A stretch of DNA of 64,000 nucleotides from DATHSY01 sp046729855 (GTDB lineage: Bacteria; Actinomycetota; UBA4738; HRBIN12), in NCBI GenBank assembly GCA_046729855.1, contig JBKPHM010000047.1, positions 1 through 64,000 on the forward strand. The letters run 5' to 3'. This document shows positions 49,632 through 58,548 of the stretch, piece after piece. Both the position numbers and the translations under genes were made by a program. The notes beneath the pieces were generated by a model. That model was not told the origin of the DNA. It saw nothing but the letters and a program-made list of their open reading frames with translations, and did no database searches. How positions within the stretch are numbered: position 1 is the first letter of the stretch; the number at the start of each line of letters is the position of its first letter.

Positions 49632-50690
49632 CTAGTCCACCTCGATGCGGCTCTGGTCGCCGGCCACGATCCGATGCACACCGTGCGAGCCGGAGTGCGC
49701 GACCTCCACCGAGCGCCCCAAGATCGAGCCTTCGATCCGGCGCACGCCGCGGACCTGGCAGCCCTCCAGGACGATCGAGTCGGTCAGCTCGCTGCCTACG
49801 ATCGCGCAAGACGGTCCGATCGACGCGTCCGGGCCGATCACCGAGTCCTCGACGACGCTCCCCTCGCCGACGATCGCGGGACCCAGGATCCGCGAGCGCG
49901 TCACCTTCGCGCCACGTTCGACGACGACGAGGCCCTCGAACGAGGAGTCGGCGTCGACCTCGCCCTCGATCCTGTGCTCCATGATGGACAGCATCATGCG
50001 GTTCGCCTCGAGCAAGGTCTCCGGACGGCCGGTGTCCTTCCAGAACCCGCTCAGAATCTCCGCGCGGACGGTCTTGCCGTGCTCGACGAGCCACTGGATC
50101 GCCTCGGTGATCTCGAGCTCGCCGCGCCACGACGGATGCAATTGCTCGCACGCCTCGAGGATCGAGTCGTCGAACAGGTACACGCCGACGAGGGCGAGGT
50201 CAGAGACGTGCTCCTTCGGCTTCTCGACGAGCCGGACCACGCGGTCGCCATCCATCACGACGACGCCGAACAGTTCGGGCTCCGGCACGCGGGCAAGGAA
50301 GATCTGCGCGTCGGGTCGATGCTGCTCGAAGCCGCGCACGAACGACGTGATGCCCTCGACGATCACGTTGTCGCCGAGGTACATCACGAACGGTTGCCCG
50401 GCCACGAAGTCACGCGCCGTCAGCACGGCGTGCGCGAGCCCGAGCGGCGCCTCCTGGGGGATGTAGGTGACGTCGAGGTCCCATGCCGAGCCGTCGCCGA
50501 CGGCGGCGCGCACCTCGTCGGCCGTCTCGCCGACGACGACCCCTACCTCGCGGATGCCAGCCTCGGCGATCGAGCGCAGCACGTGAAACAGGATCGGCGT
50601 GTTCGCGACGGGGATCAGCTGCTTCGCGTTCGTGTGCGTGATCGGGCGAAGCCGCGACCCATGTCCGCCGGACAGGACGAGCGCCCTCAT
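49632..50690 (-). CDS. rmlA: Glucose-1-phosphate thymidylyltransferase, long form
   Basis: First step toward dTDP-rhamnose. 352 residues. ALVLSGGHGSRLRPITHTNAKQLIPVANTPI is the signature region; GLAHAVLTARDF, MYLGDNVI and LVEKPKEH mark the active site; KDTGRPETLLEANR closes the catalytic domain. A C-terminal beta-helix of hexapeptide repeats (from about 245) distinguishes it from the short RmlA of proteobacteria. This long form is common in actinobacteria and archaea. It follows the LCP gene by 4-nt overlap (50687-50690). Confidence 0.92.
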   Translation of the reverse strand: MRALVLSGGHGSRLRPITHTNAKQLIPVANTPILFHVLRSIAEAGIREVGVVVGETADEVRAAVGDGSAWDLDVTYIPQEAPLGLAHAVLTARDFVAGQPFVMYLGDNVIVEGITSFVRGFEQHRPDAQIFLARVPEPELFGVVVMDGDRVVRLVEKPKEHVSDLALVGVYLFDDSILEACEQLHPSWRGELEITEAIQWLVEHGKTVRAEILSGFWKDTGRPETLLEANRMMLSIMEHRIEGEVDADSSFEGLVVVERGAKVTRSRILGPAIVGEGSVVEDSVIGPDASIGPSCAIVGSELTDSIVLEGCQVRGVRRIEGSILGRSVEVAHSGSHGVHRIVAGDQSRIEVD

Positions 50691-52123
50691 GTCGCTGGCG
50701 GACAGTCCACCGTCGACGCCGGTCCCTCTTCGGGCGGCGGCGGGATCTGGTAGTTGGCTCCGATCACCACGGCCACCTCGACATTCTCGGGCAACAGGTG
50801 CCGCGTCGCCGGCATCACGTCGAGGTTCGGTAGGTAGCCGCGGACGACCTGCGCCATCGCCTCGCCATCGGCGGACCCCGGGTCGTACAGGATCGCCGAC
50901 CCCTTCACCGAGAGCTCTCCGGTCAGCTCGGACAACGGGCTCGGCCCGAGCGCGTCGCCCGTGTTGAACCCGCCTTTCACGAGCAGGTCGAACACATCGT
51001 CGGCTGCACCGAGTGATCTGCGGTCGACCACCGCGCTGCCGATCACCGCCGGCGAGGGCGGCGTCTCGCCCACCGTCTTCCCGAGGTCACCGAGAGTGCG
51101 GTCCTCGCGCAGCCGGCGGAAGAGGCGCTGCGCCTCCGGTTGGAGATGCACGACCGAGAGCTCGCCCTCCCACCCCGGGGCGGTCGGGACCGTCCGGAAG
51201 TCGGCGGCGCCCGTCGAGACGCCCCTCAGCTGGCCGGCCAGGTACACCAGCTCCGCGATCGACAGACCTTCGTCGGGCCTCAGGCCTTCGAGGACCGGTC
51301 CCACGAGGCGCGGGAGCCGCCACACCTGCGAGGGAGAGAGCATCTTCGAGATCACGGCGCGGAGGAACTGCTGCTGCCGCGCGATCCGGGCGAAGTCGGG
51401 GATCCGGTCGCACGGCTGGTGCCGCGTCCGGACGTACGCGAGTGCGGTATACCCATCGAACGTCTGGCAGCCCGCGGCGATGTCCAACCCCGTGAGCTCG
51501 TCCTGCATCGGGTAGGGGACGCACATCTCCACGCCGCCGAGCGCATCGACGATGTCCGAGAAGCCGTTCAGGTCGACGTAGAGGACGTGGTCGATCCGGA
51601 TGCCGGTGAGGTTCGTCACCGTACGTGCAACGCGCTGCGCGCCGCCTCCCTCGATGCCGCCCTCGAACGCCGAATTGATCTTGCCGGGCCCGTGCCCGGG
51701 GATCTCCACCCAGAGGTCGCGTGGGAACGATAGGAAGGTGGCCTGTTTGTCGTCGGGCGTCACGTGCACGAGCACGATCGTGTCCGAGCGGAACACGCCT
51801 CCGATGTCCTCGTTGCTGCCGGTGTACTCCCTCTCCTCCGCGGTGAGTCCCTCGCGGCTGTCGCTGCCAAGCAGAAGGTAGTTGCAGGACCGCTCGGCGC
51901 ACCTGCCGGTGAACGGCGGCGGCGTGGCGCTCGCGGATGCGCCGCCGACCGGCGGCGGCTCGTCCGGGATCACCGAGATCCGGCTCTGTCCCCAGACGAC
52001 GGCGACCATGCCCACAGTCGCGAGGATCGCGACCAGCGCCGACAGGCTCGCGCTCGCTGCGACCACCGCTCGTCGGAGCCGGTGGCGCGGCGAGGTTGGC
52101 TGCATGGGTGGTTGCCCGGACAT
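50687..52123 (-). CDS. LCP-family (LytR-CpsA-Psr) cell wall glycan ligase
   Basis: Transfers lipid-linked glycans to peptidoglycan outside the membrane. 478 residues with an N-terminal anchor (about 19-47). LCP domain: LLLGSDSREG, SDTIVLVHVTPDDKQATFLSFPRDL, GKINSAFEGG, VLYVDLNGFSDIVDALGGV and ALAYVRTRHQPCDRIPDFARIARQQ, with the expected Asp and Arg residues. A LytR_C-type domain follows (about 390-465), ending VEVAVVIGANYQ. It heads the rmlA-GT4-rmlB-rmlD run and resembles Rv3267 of M. tuberculosis in place and type. Confidence 0.93.
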   Translation of the reverse strand: MSGQPPMQPTSPRHRLRRAVVAASASLSALVAILATVGMVAVVWGQSRISVIPDEPPPVGGASASATPPPFTGRCAERSCNYLLLGSDSREGLTAEEREYTGSNEDIGGVFRSDTIVLVHVTPDDKQATFLSFPRDLWVEIPGHGPGKINSAFEGGIEGGGAQRVARTVTNLTGIRIDHVLYVDLNGFSDIVDALGGVEMCVPYPMQDELTGLDIAAGCQTFDGYTALAYVRTRHQPCDRIPDFARIARQQQFLRAVISKMLSPSQVWRLPRLVGPVLEGLRPDEGLSIAELVYLAGQLRGVSTGAADFRTVPTAPGWEGELSVVHLQPEAQRLFRRLREDRTLGDLGKTVGETPPSPAVIGSAVVDRRSLGAADDVFDLLVKGGFNTGDALGPSPLSELTGELSVKGSAILYDPGSADGEAMAQVVRGYLPNLDVMPATRHLLPENVEVAVVIGANYQIPPPPEEGPASTVDCPPAT

Positions 52124-52142
52124 ACGCTTCGGACGGAAGCGT
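52124..52142 (-). promoter_or_regulatory. 7-bp hairpin abutting the LCP start codon
   Basis: ACGCTTC-CGTCC-GAAGCGT lies directly before the ATG on the minus strand. The first arm includes part of a TACGCT -10-like box (52143-52138), so the repeat may be a repressor site, or a hairpin at the very 5' end of the mRNA hiding the start. Confidence 0.4.
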
Positions 52143-52186
52143 ACCCGTACCGCCGGGACCGGTGCCCGCACGGATAGGAGGGGCTC

Positions 52187-54133
52187 GTGACGATCGTGTG
52201 GCGCCCGTCCGCCGAGTACATCGAGCGCGCGAACGTGACCCGGCTGATGCGCGCGCACGGGATCGGAACCTTCGACGAGCTCCGCGCGCGGTCGGTCGAG
52301 GACATCGAGTGGTTCTGGGACGCCGTTGTCGGGGACCTCGGGATCGAGTTCTCGACTCCATACCAGCACGTCCTGGACATGCGCCGCGGGCCCGAGTGGG
52401 CGCTGTGGTTCCTGAACGGGACGCTGAACCTGGCGCACAACTGCGTGGACCGGTGGGCGGAGCGCACCCCCGACGCGATCGCCGTCCTGTGGGAGGGCGA
52501 AGAGGGCACGACCCGCGCCGTCACGTACGCGGAGCTGCGCGAGTCGTCGGATCGCCTGGCGAACGGCCTCGCGTCGCTGGGCGTCAGCTCGCTCGACACG
52601 GTCGGCATCTTCCTGCCGATGTCGCCGGAAGCCGTCGCCGCCGTCATGGCGTGCGCCAAGCTGGGTGCGATCTGGCTGCCGATCTTCTCCGGCTACGCGG
52701 CCGACGCCGTCGCAACCCGGCTGCGGGACGCCGGCGCCGTCGCGCTGATAACGGCGGACGGCTTCCCGCGCCGCGGTTCGCCCGTCCCGATGAAGGAGAC
52801 AGCCGACCGGGCCGTCGAGGCGTCGCCGACCGTGCGGCACGTGGTCGTGTTCGATCGGGGCAACCGCACCACCCTGCCGTGGGCCGATGGCCGCGACGTG
52901 CGGGCCGCGGAGCTGCTCGCGGCGCAACCCGATCGCTTCAAGACGCTCGATGTCGACAGCGAGCACCCGCTGTTCATCGCGTACACGAGCGGGACGACCG
53001 GCCGGCCGAAGGGCGCCGTCCACGTCCACGGCGGCTTCGTCGTCAAGATCGCCGAGGAGGTCGCGTACCAGACTGACGTGCACCAGGGCGACCGACTCTT
53101 CTGGGTGAGCGACCTCGGCTGGATCATGGGGCCGTGGGAGATCGTGGGCGCCACCGCGCTCGGCGCGACCGTGGTGCTGTACGACGGCGCGCCGAACCAT
53201 CCCGGCCCGGACCGAATCTGGTCGCTCATCGAGCGGCACGGCGTGACGCACCTCGGGGTCTCGCCGACGCTGATCCGGGCGCTGATCCCGGCGGGCGAGG
53301 AGCAGGTGCGGCGACACGATCTGTCGAGCTTGCGGATCCTTGCCTCGACCGGCGAACCCTGGAACCCGGCGCCGTACCGCTGGTACGGCGACGTGGTCGG
53401 CGACGGGGAGCTGCCCATCATCAACCTCTCGGGTGGCACCGAGGTCGGTGCGTGCTTCCTGTCTCCGCATCCCGTGACGCCCATCGCCGAATGCTCCCTC
53501 GGCGGTCCGGCCCTTGCGATGGACATGGACGTCGTCGGCTCCGATGGGGCGCGGGTCGGCCGTGGCGAGGTCGGCGAGCTCGTGTGCCGGCAGCCGTGGC
53601 CCGCGATGACGCGCGGCATATGGGGCGACCCGGAGCGCTACCTCGACGCATATTGGCGACGGTTCCCAAGCGTCTGGGTCCACGGCGACTGGGCGAGCGT
53701 GGACGAGGACGGCTTCTGGTACCTGCACGGGCGCAGCGACGACACGATGAACGTGGCCGGCAAGCGGCTCGGACCGGCGGAGATCGAGAGCATCCTGACG
53801 CTGCACCCGCAGGTCGCCGAGTCGGCCGTCGTCGGCGTCCCCGACGAGATGAAGGGCGAGGCGATCTGGTGCTTCGTCGTTCTCAAGCCCGGGGTCGAGG
53901 CGGGCGACGAGCTGGCCGCGGAGCTCGACCGGCTCGTCGCCGAGCACCTCGGCAAGGCGTTCCGGCCATCGCGGCTCGTGTTCGTCCCGGAGCTGCCGAG
54001 GACGCGGTCCGCGAAGATTCTTCGGCGCGCGATCCGCGCCACCGTCACCGGCGAGGACGCGGGCGACTTGTCGAGCCTGGAGAATCCGGCGGCGATCGAC
54101 GCGATCCGCGAACGCGTGCCCGGGGCGACCTAG
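52187..54133 (+). CDS. AMP-forming acyl-CoA synthetase (acetyl-CoA synthetase-like)
   Basis: Activates a short-chain acid to its CoA thioester via an acyl-adenylate. 648 residues. ACS N-terminal domain, then YTSGTTGRPKGAVHVHGG (P-loop-like), NLSGGTEVGACFL, WVHGDWASVDEDGFWYLHGRSDDTMNVAGKRLGPAEIE and the C-terminal RTRSAKILRRAIR, with the Lys that acetyltransferases modify. AGGAGGGG lies 2 nt before the GTG. The large N-terminal part fits acetyl- or propionyl-CoA synthetases. A GNAT-ACD fusion, possibly its regulator, lies two genes away. Confidence 0.9.
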   Translation: MTIVWRPSAEYIERANVTRLMRAHGIGTFDELRARSVEDIEWFWDAVVGDLGIEFSTPYQHVLDMRRGPEWALWFLNGTLNLAHNCVDRWAERTPDAIAVLWEGEEGTTRAVTYAELRESSDRLANGLASLGVSSLDTVGIFLPMSPEAVAAVMACAKLGAIWLPIFSGYAADAVATRLRDAGAVALITADGFPRRGSPVPMKETADRAVEASPTVRHVVVFDRGNRTTLPWADGRDVRAAELLAAQPDRFKTLDVDSEHPLFIAYTSGTTGRPKGAVHVHGGFVVKIAEEVAYQTDVHQGDRLFWVSDLGWIMGPWEIVGATALGATVVLYDGAPNHPGPDRIWSLIERHGVTHLGVSPTLIRALIPAGEEQVRRHDLSSLRILASTGEPWNPAPYRWYGDVVGDGELPIINLSGGTEVGACFLSPHPVTPIAECSLGGPALAMDMDVVGSDGARVGRGEVGELVCRQPWPAMTRGIWGDPERYLDAYWRRFPSVWVHGDWASVDEDGFWYLHGRSDDTMNVAGKRLGPAEIESILTLHPQVAESAVVGVPDEMKGEAIWCFVVLKPGVEAGDELAAELDRLVAEHLGKAFRPSRLVFVPELPRTRSAKILRRAIRATVTGEDAGDLSSLENPAAIDAIRERVPGAT

Positions 54134-54135
54134 AC

Positions 54136-55680
54136 CTAGGAGCCCGCCGTCCAGGGAAGACGGACGGTGAACACCGCCCCGCCACCACCGCGATCGGCGA
54201 CCGTCGCGGTCCCGCCGTGGAGCCCTGCGAACCGCGCGACGAGCGAGAGCCCGATCCCGAGGCCGTTGCCGCGGCCGCCGTGCCGGAACGGTTCGAAGAT
54301 CACGTCTCGCTGGTCGGCCGGGACGCCCGGGCCTTCGTCGGCGACCGTGATCACGACGTCGTGGCCCTCGTAGCGGACGCCGACCCGGACGGGTGTTCCC
54401 TTCGGCGTGTGGCGGATCGCGTTCGCGACGAGGTTCTCGACGATCCGCTCGACGTGGACCGGATCAACCTCGGCCAGCCCGCCCTCGGCATCGACCACGA
54501 CCGGGTGAGTCTCCTGGCGGAGCTCGTCGGCGACTCGGCTCGCGATCGCGCCGACCTCCGTAGGGCGCCGGTCGGGCTCGACGATGCCGCGCTCGAGGCG
54601 GTCGAGGTCGAGCAGGTCGTTGACGAGCCGGTGCAGCTTGCGCCCGCCCACCACGACCCCCTGGAGGAGCTCGGTCCGACGCTCGGGGTCGAGGTCGCGG
54701 TTCTCGTCGGCGAGGACGAGCGCGGATCCGAGGATCGCGGTGATCGGTGCCCGAAGGTCGTGCGAGACGGCGTGCAGCTGGAGCGTGCGCAGCTCGTCGA
54801 TCCTGCGCAGGTGGTCGGTGATCTCGCGTTCGCGCTCGAGCGCGCGCTCGAGCGCCTGCTCGGCCCGCTTCCGCTCGGTGATGTCGATCAGGACGCCCTG
54901 GACGAGCCATGGTGTCCCGGCCGGATCGCGCAGGACGACGGCCCGGTCGTTGACCCAGACCTCGTGCCCATCGTCGTGCAGCATCCGGTACTCGTGGTCG
55001 TAGGACTCGCCATGGTCGCGGGCGCGCTCCCACGCACTCCACGCGATCTGCCGGTCGTCGGGGTGCAGGTGCTTGCGCCAGAACCCGGGGTCGGTGAGCC
55101 AGTCCTCCTGCGTGCAGCCGAGGAGCTGCTCGACCTGCGGGCTCACGTACAGGCTGTCCGCCCACTCGTCGAGAGGATCGACGTACGTCACGGCCGGGAT
55201 CGCCTCGACCAGGCCCTGATACTTCGCCTCGGTCTCGAACAGCGACCCGCGTTGCCACATCCGCTCCGTGACGTCGACGGCGACACCAAGCGTGCCGACG
55301 ACCTCGCCGGCGGCGGACACTGGCCTGACGCGGACCTCGAACCGTTGTCCCTGCCAGTTCTGCTCGAACGCGTGCGTCTCGCCCCGAAGCGCGGCCAGGT
55401 GGGCCGTCACCGCCGTGTACTCAGGGTCGTCGGTCCCGAAGTACTCCTGGACCGTGCGGCCGACGATCTGGTCGGGCTCGAGCCCGAGCTCCTGCAGCCC
55501 CCTCCCACGCGACGCCGTGAAGACCAGGTCGACGTCGGTCGCCCACACGACTGCCGGGATCTCGTCGATGAGACCCTCGACGCCCACCGATCTCGCGCCG
55601 ACCCCCGCGTCCATCGCCCGCTGTATCGGCGCATCGGACCCGGCGCTCAATATCGGTGCTGCCGAAATCTCAGTAGTCAC
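54136..55680 (-). CDS. PAS-domain sensor histidine kinase
   Basis: 514 residues, no clear membrane segment, so probably cytoplasmic. Two PAS domains (about 35-150 and 155-275, the second with PAC-type DEWADSLYVSPQVEQLLG and VLIDITERK). A HisKA dimer helix has the phospho-His in LHAVSHDLRAPIT. The HATPase_c domain has N-box IVENLVANAIRHTPKG, G1 VADEGPGVP and G2 GNGLGIGLSLV. No response regulator adjoins. It converges on the acyl-CoA synthetase gene (2 bp) and diverges from the GNAT-ACD gene. A metabolic or redox signal is likely but not shown. Confidence 0.9.
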   Translation of the reverse strand: MTTEISAAPILSAGSDAPIQRAMDAGVGARSVGVEGLIDEIPAVVWATDVDLVFTASRGRGLQELGLEPDQIVGRTVQEYFGTDDPEYTAVTAHLAALRGETHAFEQNWQGQRFEVRVRPVSAAGEVVGTLGVAVDVTERMWQRGSLFETEAKYQGLVEAIPAVTYVDPLDEWADSLYVSPQVEQLLGCTQEDWLTDPGFWRKHLHPDDRQIAWSAWERARDHGESYDHEYRMLHDDGHEVWVNDRAVVLRDPAGTPWLVQGVLIDITERKRAEQALERALEREREITDHLRRIDELRTLQLHAVSHDLRAPITAILGSALVLADENRDLDPERRTELLQGVVVGGRKLHRLVNDLLDLDRLERGIVEPDRRPTEVGAIASRVADELRQETHPVVVDAEGGLAEVDPVHVERIVENLVANAIRHTPKGTPVRVGVRYEGHDVVITVADEGPGVPADQRDVIFEPFRHGGRGNGLGIGLSLVARFAGLHGGTATVADRGGGGAVFTVRLPWTAGS

Positions 55681-55753
55681 TCCTGGCTACCGCTCGTCGC
55701 CCGCCCGGCCGCCGACCTCGCCGACCGAGGGTGGGACCGGCGGCGGCGCGAGC

Positions 55754-55798
55754 AGGGGCCCGGGAAAAAGGGGCCCTGCGTGCGACGCGGGCTAGCAT
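55754..55798 (+). promoter_or_regulatory. Promoter region of the GNAT-ACD gene with direct repeat
   Basis: -10 box TAGCAT (55793-55798) ends 6 nt before the GTG at 55805. Upstream, AGGGGCCC occurs twice as a direct repeat (55754-55761 and 55769-55776, 15 bp apart) around the -35 position, a possible activator or repressor site. Confidence 0.45.
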
Positions 55799-55804
55799 GC
55801 CCGG

Positions 55805-58537
55805 GTGACCCCTGAGGCCGTGAAGGGGTACCCCGAGTACCTCGCGTCGGACGTCGTCCTGCGCGATGGCTCGACGGTCCGCATCCGGCCGGCGCGGCCC
55901 GAGGACCGTCGCCGCGTCGAGAACTACCTGATCGGTCTCTCGCCCGAGACGCGGCGCCTGCGCTTCTGGTCCCAATCGATCGACATCAGCTCCCTCGCGA
56001 CCAGGATCGCCGAGGCCGACTACCACGACCACCTCGCGCTGCTCGTCCTGCGCGGCGGCGACGACGGCGAGATGATCGGCGGTGCGCAGTACGCGCGGAT
56101 CGACGGCGGCCGGGCCGAGATCAGCTTCTCCGTGACCGACGCGTGGCAGGGCCAGGGCATCGGGTCGATCCTGCTCGGGCAGCTCGCCCAGGCCGCTGGG
56201 GAGCGCGGAATCATCACGTTCGTCGCGGAGGTGCTGCCCGAGAACTTCGGCATGATCGACGTCTTCCGCAACAGCGGTTTCCGCGTGTCGATGCGCGCGA
56301 CGCCGGGCAGCATCGAGGTCGAGTTCCCGATCGGGCTGACCGACGAGGCGGAGTCGCGCTTCGAAGAGCGAGAGACGATCGCGTCGGTGAACGCGATGAG
56401 GACCTTCCTGATGCCGCGCTCCGTCGCGGTGATCGGCGCGTCTCGCGACACGACCACGATCGGTGGCGAGCTGTTCCACAACCTGCTGATGACCGATTTC
56501 AACGGTCCCGTCTACCCGGTGAACCCGAAGGCCGACTTCGTCCACGGCGTCCCCGCGTACCCGTCGATCGAGCAGGTGCCCGGCGACGTCGAGCTCGCGT
56601 TCATCGTCGTGCCGGCCTCGCTCGTCCTGCACGTCACGCGGGAGTGCGGCGAGAAGGGCGTGCGCGCGCTGGTTGTGATCTCGTCGGGCTTCAGCGAGAT
56701 CGGGCCGGAAGGCCAGGCGCTGCAGCGCGAGCTGGTCGATGTCACGCGCTCGTACGGGATGCGGATCATCGGCCCGAACTGCATGGGGATCGTGAACACC
56801 GCATCCGACGTCCGGCTGAACGGGACGTTCGCGACCGTCTACCCGCCCACGGGCCGCGTCGGGTTCCTCTCGCAGAGCGGGGCACTCGGCCTGGCCGTGA
56901 TGCGATACGCGAAGGACCTGGCGCTCGGCCTGTCGTCGTTCGTGTCGGTGGGGAACAAGGTCGACATCTCGGGCAACGACCTCATCGCGTACTGGAGCCA
57001 GGACGAGGGCACCGACGTGATTCTGCTGTACCTCGAGGGCTTCGGGAACCCCCGGCGATTCGCTCGCCTCGCGCGGGACGTGGGGCGCCGCAAGCCGATC
57101 GTCGCCGTGAAGTCCGGTCGGAGCCCGGCGGGCGCGCGTGCCGCCGCGTCCCACACGGGCGCCCTGCTCGCCTCGTCCGACGTCACGGTGGACGCGCTGT
57201 TCCATCAGTCGGGCGTGATCCGGACCGACACGCTCGAGGAGATGTTCGACGTGGCGACGCTCCTCGCGGACCAGCCGGTCCCGAAGGGTGATCGCATCGC
57301 GATCGTCACGAATGCCGGCGGTCTCGGGATCCTGTGCGCCGACACGTGTGAGGCGAACGGCCTGCGCGTCCCACCGCTCTCGGACGGGACGGCGGCGAAG
57401 CTGCGCGAGTTCCTCCCGGGCGAGGCCGCCGTCGGCAACCCCGTCGACATGATCGCGTCGGCCACGGCCGAGGACTACGCGCGGGCCATCCGGATCGTCG
57501 CCGACGACCCCGACGTCGACGCGATGATCGTGATCTACATCCCGCCGCAGGCCTCGAAGGCGCCCGCGATCACCGCCGCGATCGCGGAGGCGATCCGCTC
57601 GCTCGAGGGGTCGATCCCCGTGGCGATGACCTATCTGTCGAGCAAGACCGGCGCGGGCCAGATGCAGGCCGGGGGGGTTTGGATCCCCACCTTCGCGTTC
57701 CCCGAGGGGGCGGCGATCGCGATGGCGCACGCGTGCGCCTACGGCCGGTGGCGCACGCGCCCGGAGGGCGTGGTCCCAGAGTTCCCCGACGCGCGGACCG
57801 ACGAGGCCATCGGGATCATCGCCTCGGCGCTCGGGCGCGGTGCTGTGTGGCTCAGCGAGGCGGAGGTCCAGCGGCTGCTGACGTGCTACGGCCTGCCGCT
57901 CGTCCGGTCTGAACGCGGAACGACGCCGGAGGAGGCCGGCGACGCGGCCGCACGGATCGCGCGTCCGGTCGCACTGAAGGCCCTCGGGGCGCAGATCGTC
58001 CACAAGACCGAGGTCGGCGCCGTCGCGCTGGGACTGGAAGGACCCGACGCCGTCCGCGACGCGGCGCGAGCGATGGCCGACCGGATCGCCGCCGCCGGCG
58101 TCGCGGTGGAGGGGTTCCTGATCCAAGAGATGGTCGACGGAGGCATCGAGATGCTCGTCGGCGTGGCGCACGACCGCCTGTTCGGGCCGGTGGTGGCCTG
58201 CAGCGCCGGCGGCACCGCGGTCGAGCTGGTGCGCGACGTCGCCGTTCGCGTCACGCCCATCACCGACCTCGATGCTTCGGAGATGGTCGCGTCGCTGCGG
58301 ACCTTCCCGCTCCTGACCGGTTTCCGCGGCGCCCCGAAGGCCGACGTCGGCGCGCTGGAGGACTTGATCCTGCGCGTGGGGGCCCTCGCCGACGCGCATC
58401 CCTCCATCGCCGAGATGGACTGCAACCCGGTCATGGTCCTGACCACGGGCGCCGTGATCGTGGACGCGAGGATTCGGGTCGAGGCCGTGCCCCATGAAAA
58501 GCCGCTCGCCGCGCGGGCGGTCGCGGTCGGCTCGTAG
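55805..58537 (+). CDS. GNAT acetyltransferase fused to ADP-forming acyl-CoA synthetase
   Basis: 910 residues. An N-terminal GNAT domain (about 10-175: VRIRPARPEDRRRVENYL, FSVTDAWQGQGIGSILL as the acetyl-CoA loop) is followed by CoA-binding (VAVIGASRDTTTIGGELF, about 203-220), succinyl-CoA-ligase-like and ATP-grasp parts (EAEVQRLLTCYGLP, then ALKALGAQIVHKTEVGAV; MDCNPVMV near the end). The phosphohistidine site fits ASHTGALL. Such Pat/AcuA-like fusions acetylate lysines, notably of AMP-forming acetyl-CoA synthetase, or act as ADP-forming synthetase. In related proteins the GNAT domain sits at either end. No cyclic-nucleotide domain is seen. Confidence 0.88.
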   Translation: MTPEAVKGYPEYLASDVVLRDGSTVRIRPARPEDRRRVENYLIGLSPETRRLRFWSQSIDISSLATRIAEADYHDHLALLVLRGGDDGEMIGGAQYARIDGGRAEISFSVTDAWQGQGIGSILLGQLAQAAGERGIITFVAEVLPENFGMIDVFRNSGFRVSMRATPGSIEVEFPIGLTDEAESRFEERETIASVNAMRTFLMPRSVAVIGASRDTTTIGGELFHNLLMTDFNGPVYPVNPKADFVHGVPAYPSIEQVPGDVELAFIVVPASLVLHVTRECGEKGVRALVVISSGFSEIGPEGQALQRELVDVTRSYGMRIIGPNCMGIVNTASDVRLNGTFATVYPPTGRVGFLSQSGALGLAVMRYAKDLALGLSSFVSVGNKVDISGNDLIAYWSQDEGTDVILLYLEGFGNPRRFARLARDVGRRKPIVAVKSGRSPAGARAAASHTGALLASSDVTVDALFHQSGVIRTDTLEEMFDVATLLADQPVPKGDRIAIVTNAGGLGILCADTCEANGLRVPPLSDGTAAKLREFLPGEAAVGNPVDMIASATAEDYARAIRIVADDPDVDAMIVIYIPPQASKAPAITAAIAEAIRSLEGSIPVAMTYLSSKTGAGQMQAGGVWIPTFAFPEGAAIAMAHACAYGRWRTRPEGVVPEFPDARTDEAIGIIASALGRGAVWLSEAEVQRLLTCYGLPLVRSERGTTPEEAGDAAARIARPVALKALGAQIVHKTEVGAVALGLEGPDAVRDAARAMADRIAAAGVAVEGFLIQEMVDGGIEMLVGVAHDRLFGPVVACSAGGTAVELVRDVAVRVTPITDLDASEMVASLRTFPLLTGFRGAPKADVGALEDLILRVGALADAHPSIAEMDCNPVMVLTTGAVIVDARIRVEAVPHEKPLAARAVAVGS

Positions 58538-58548
58538 CGGTCCGCGGG

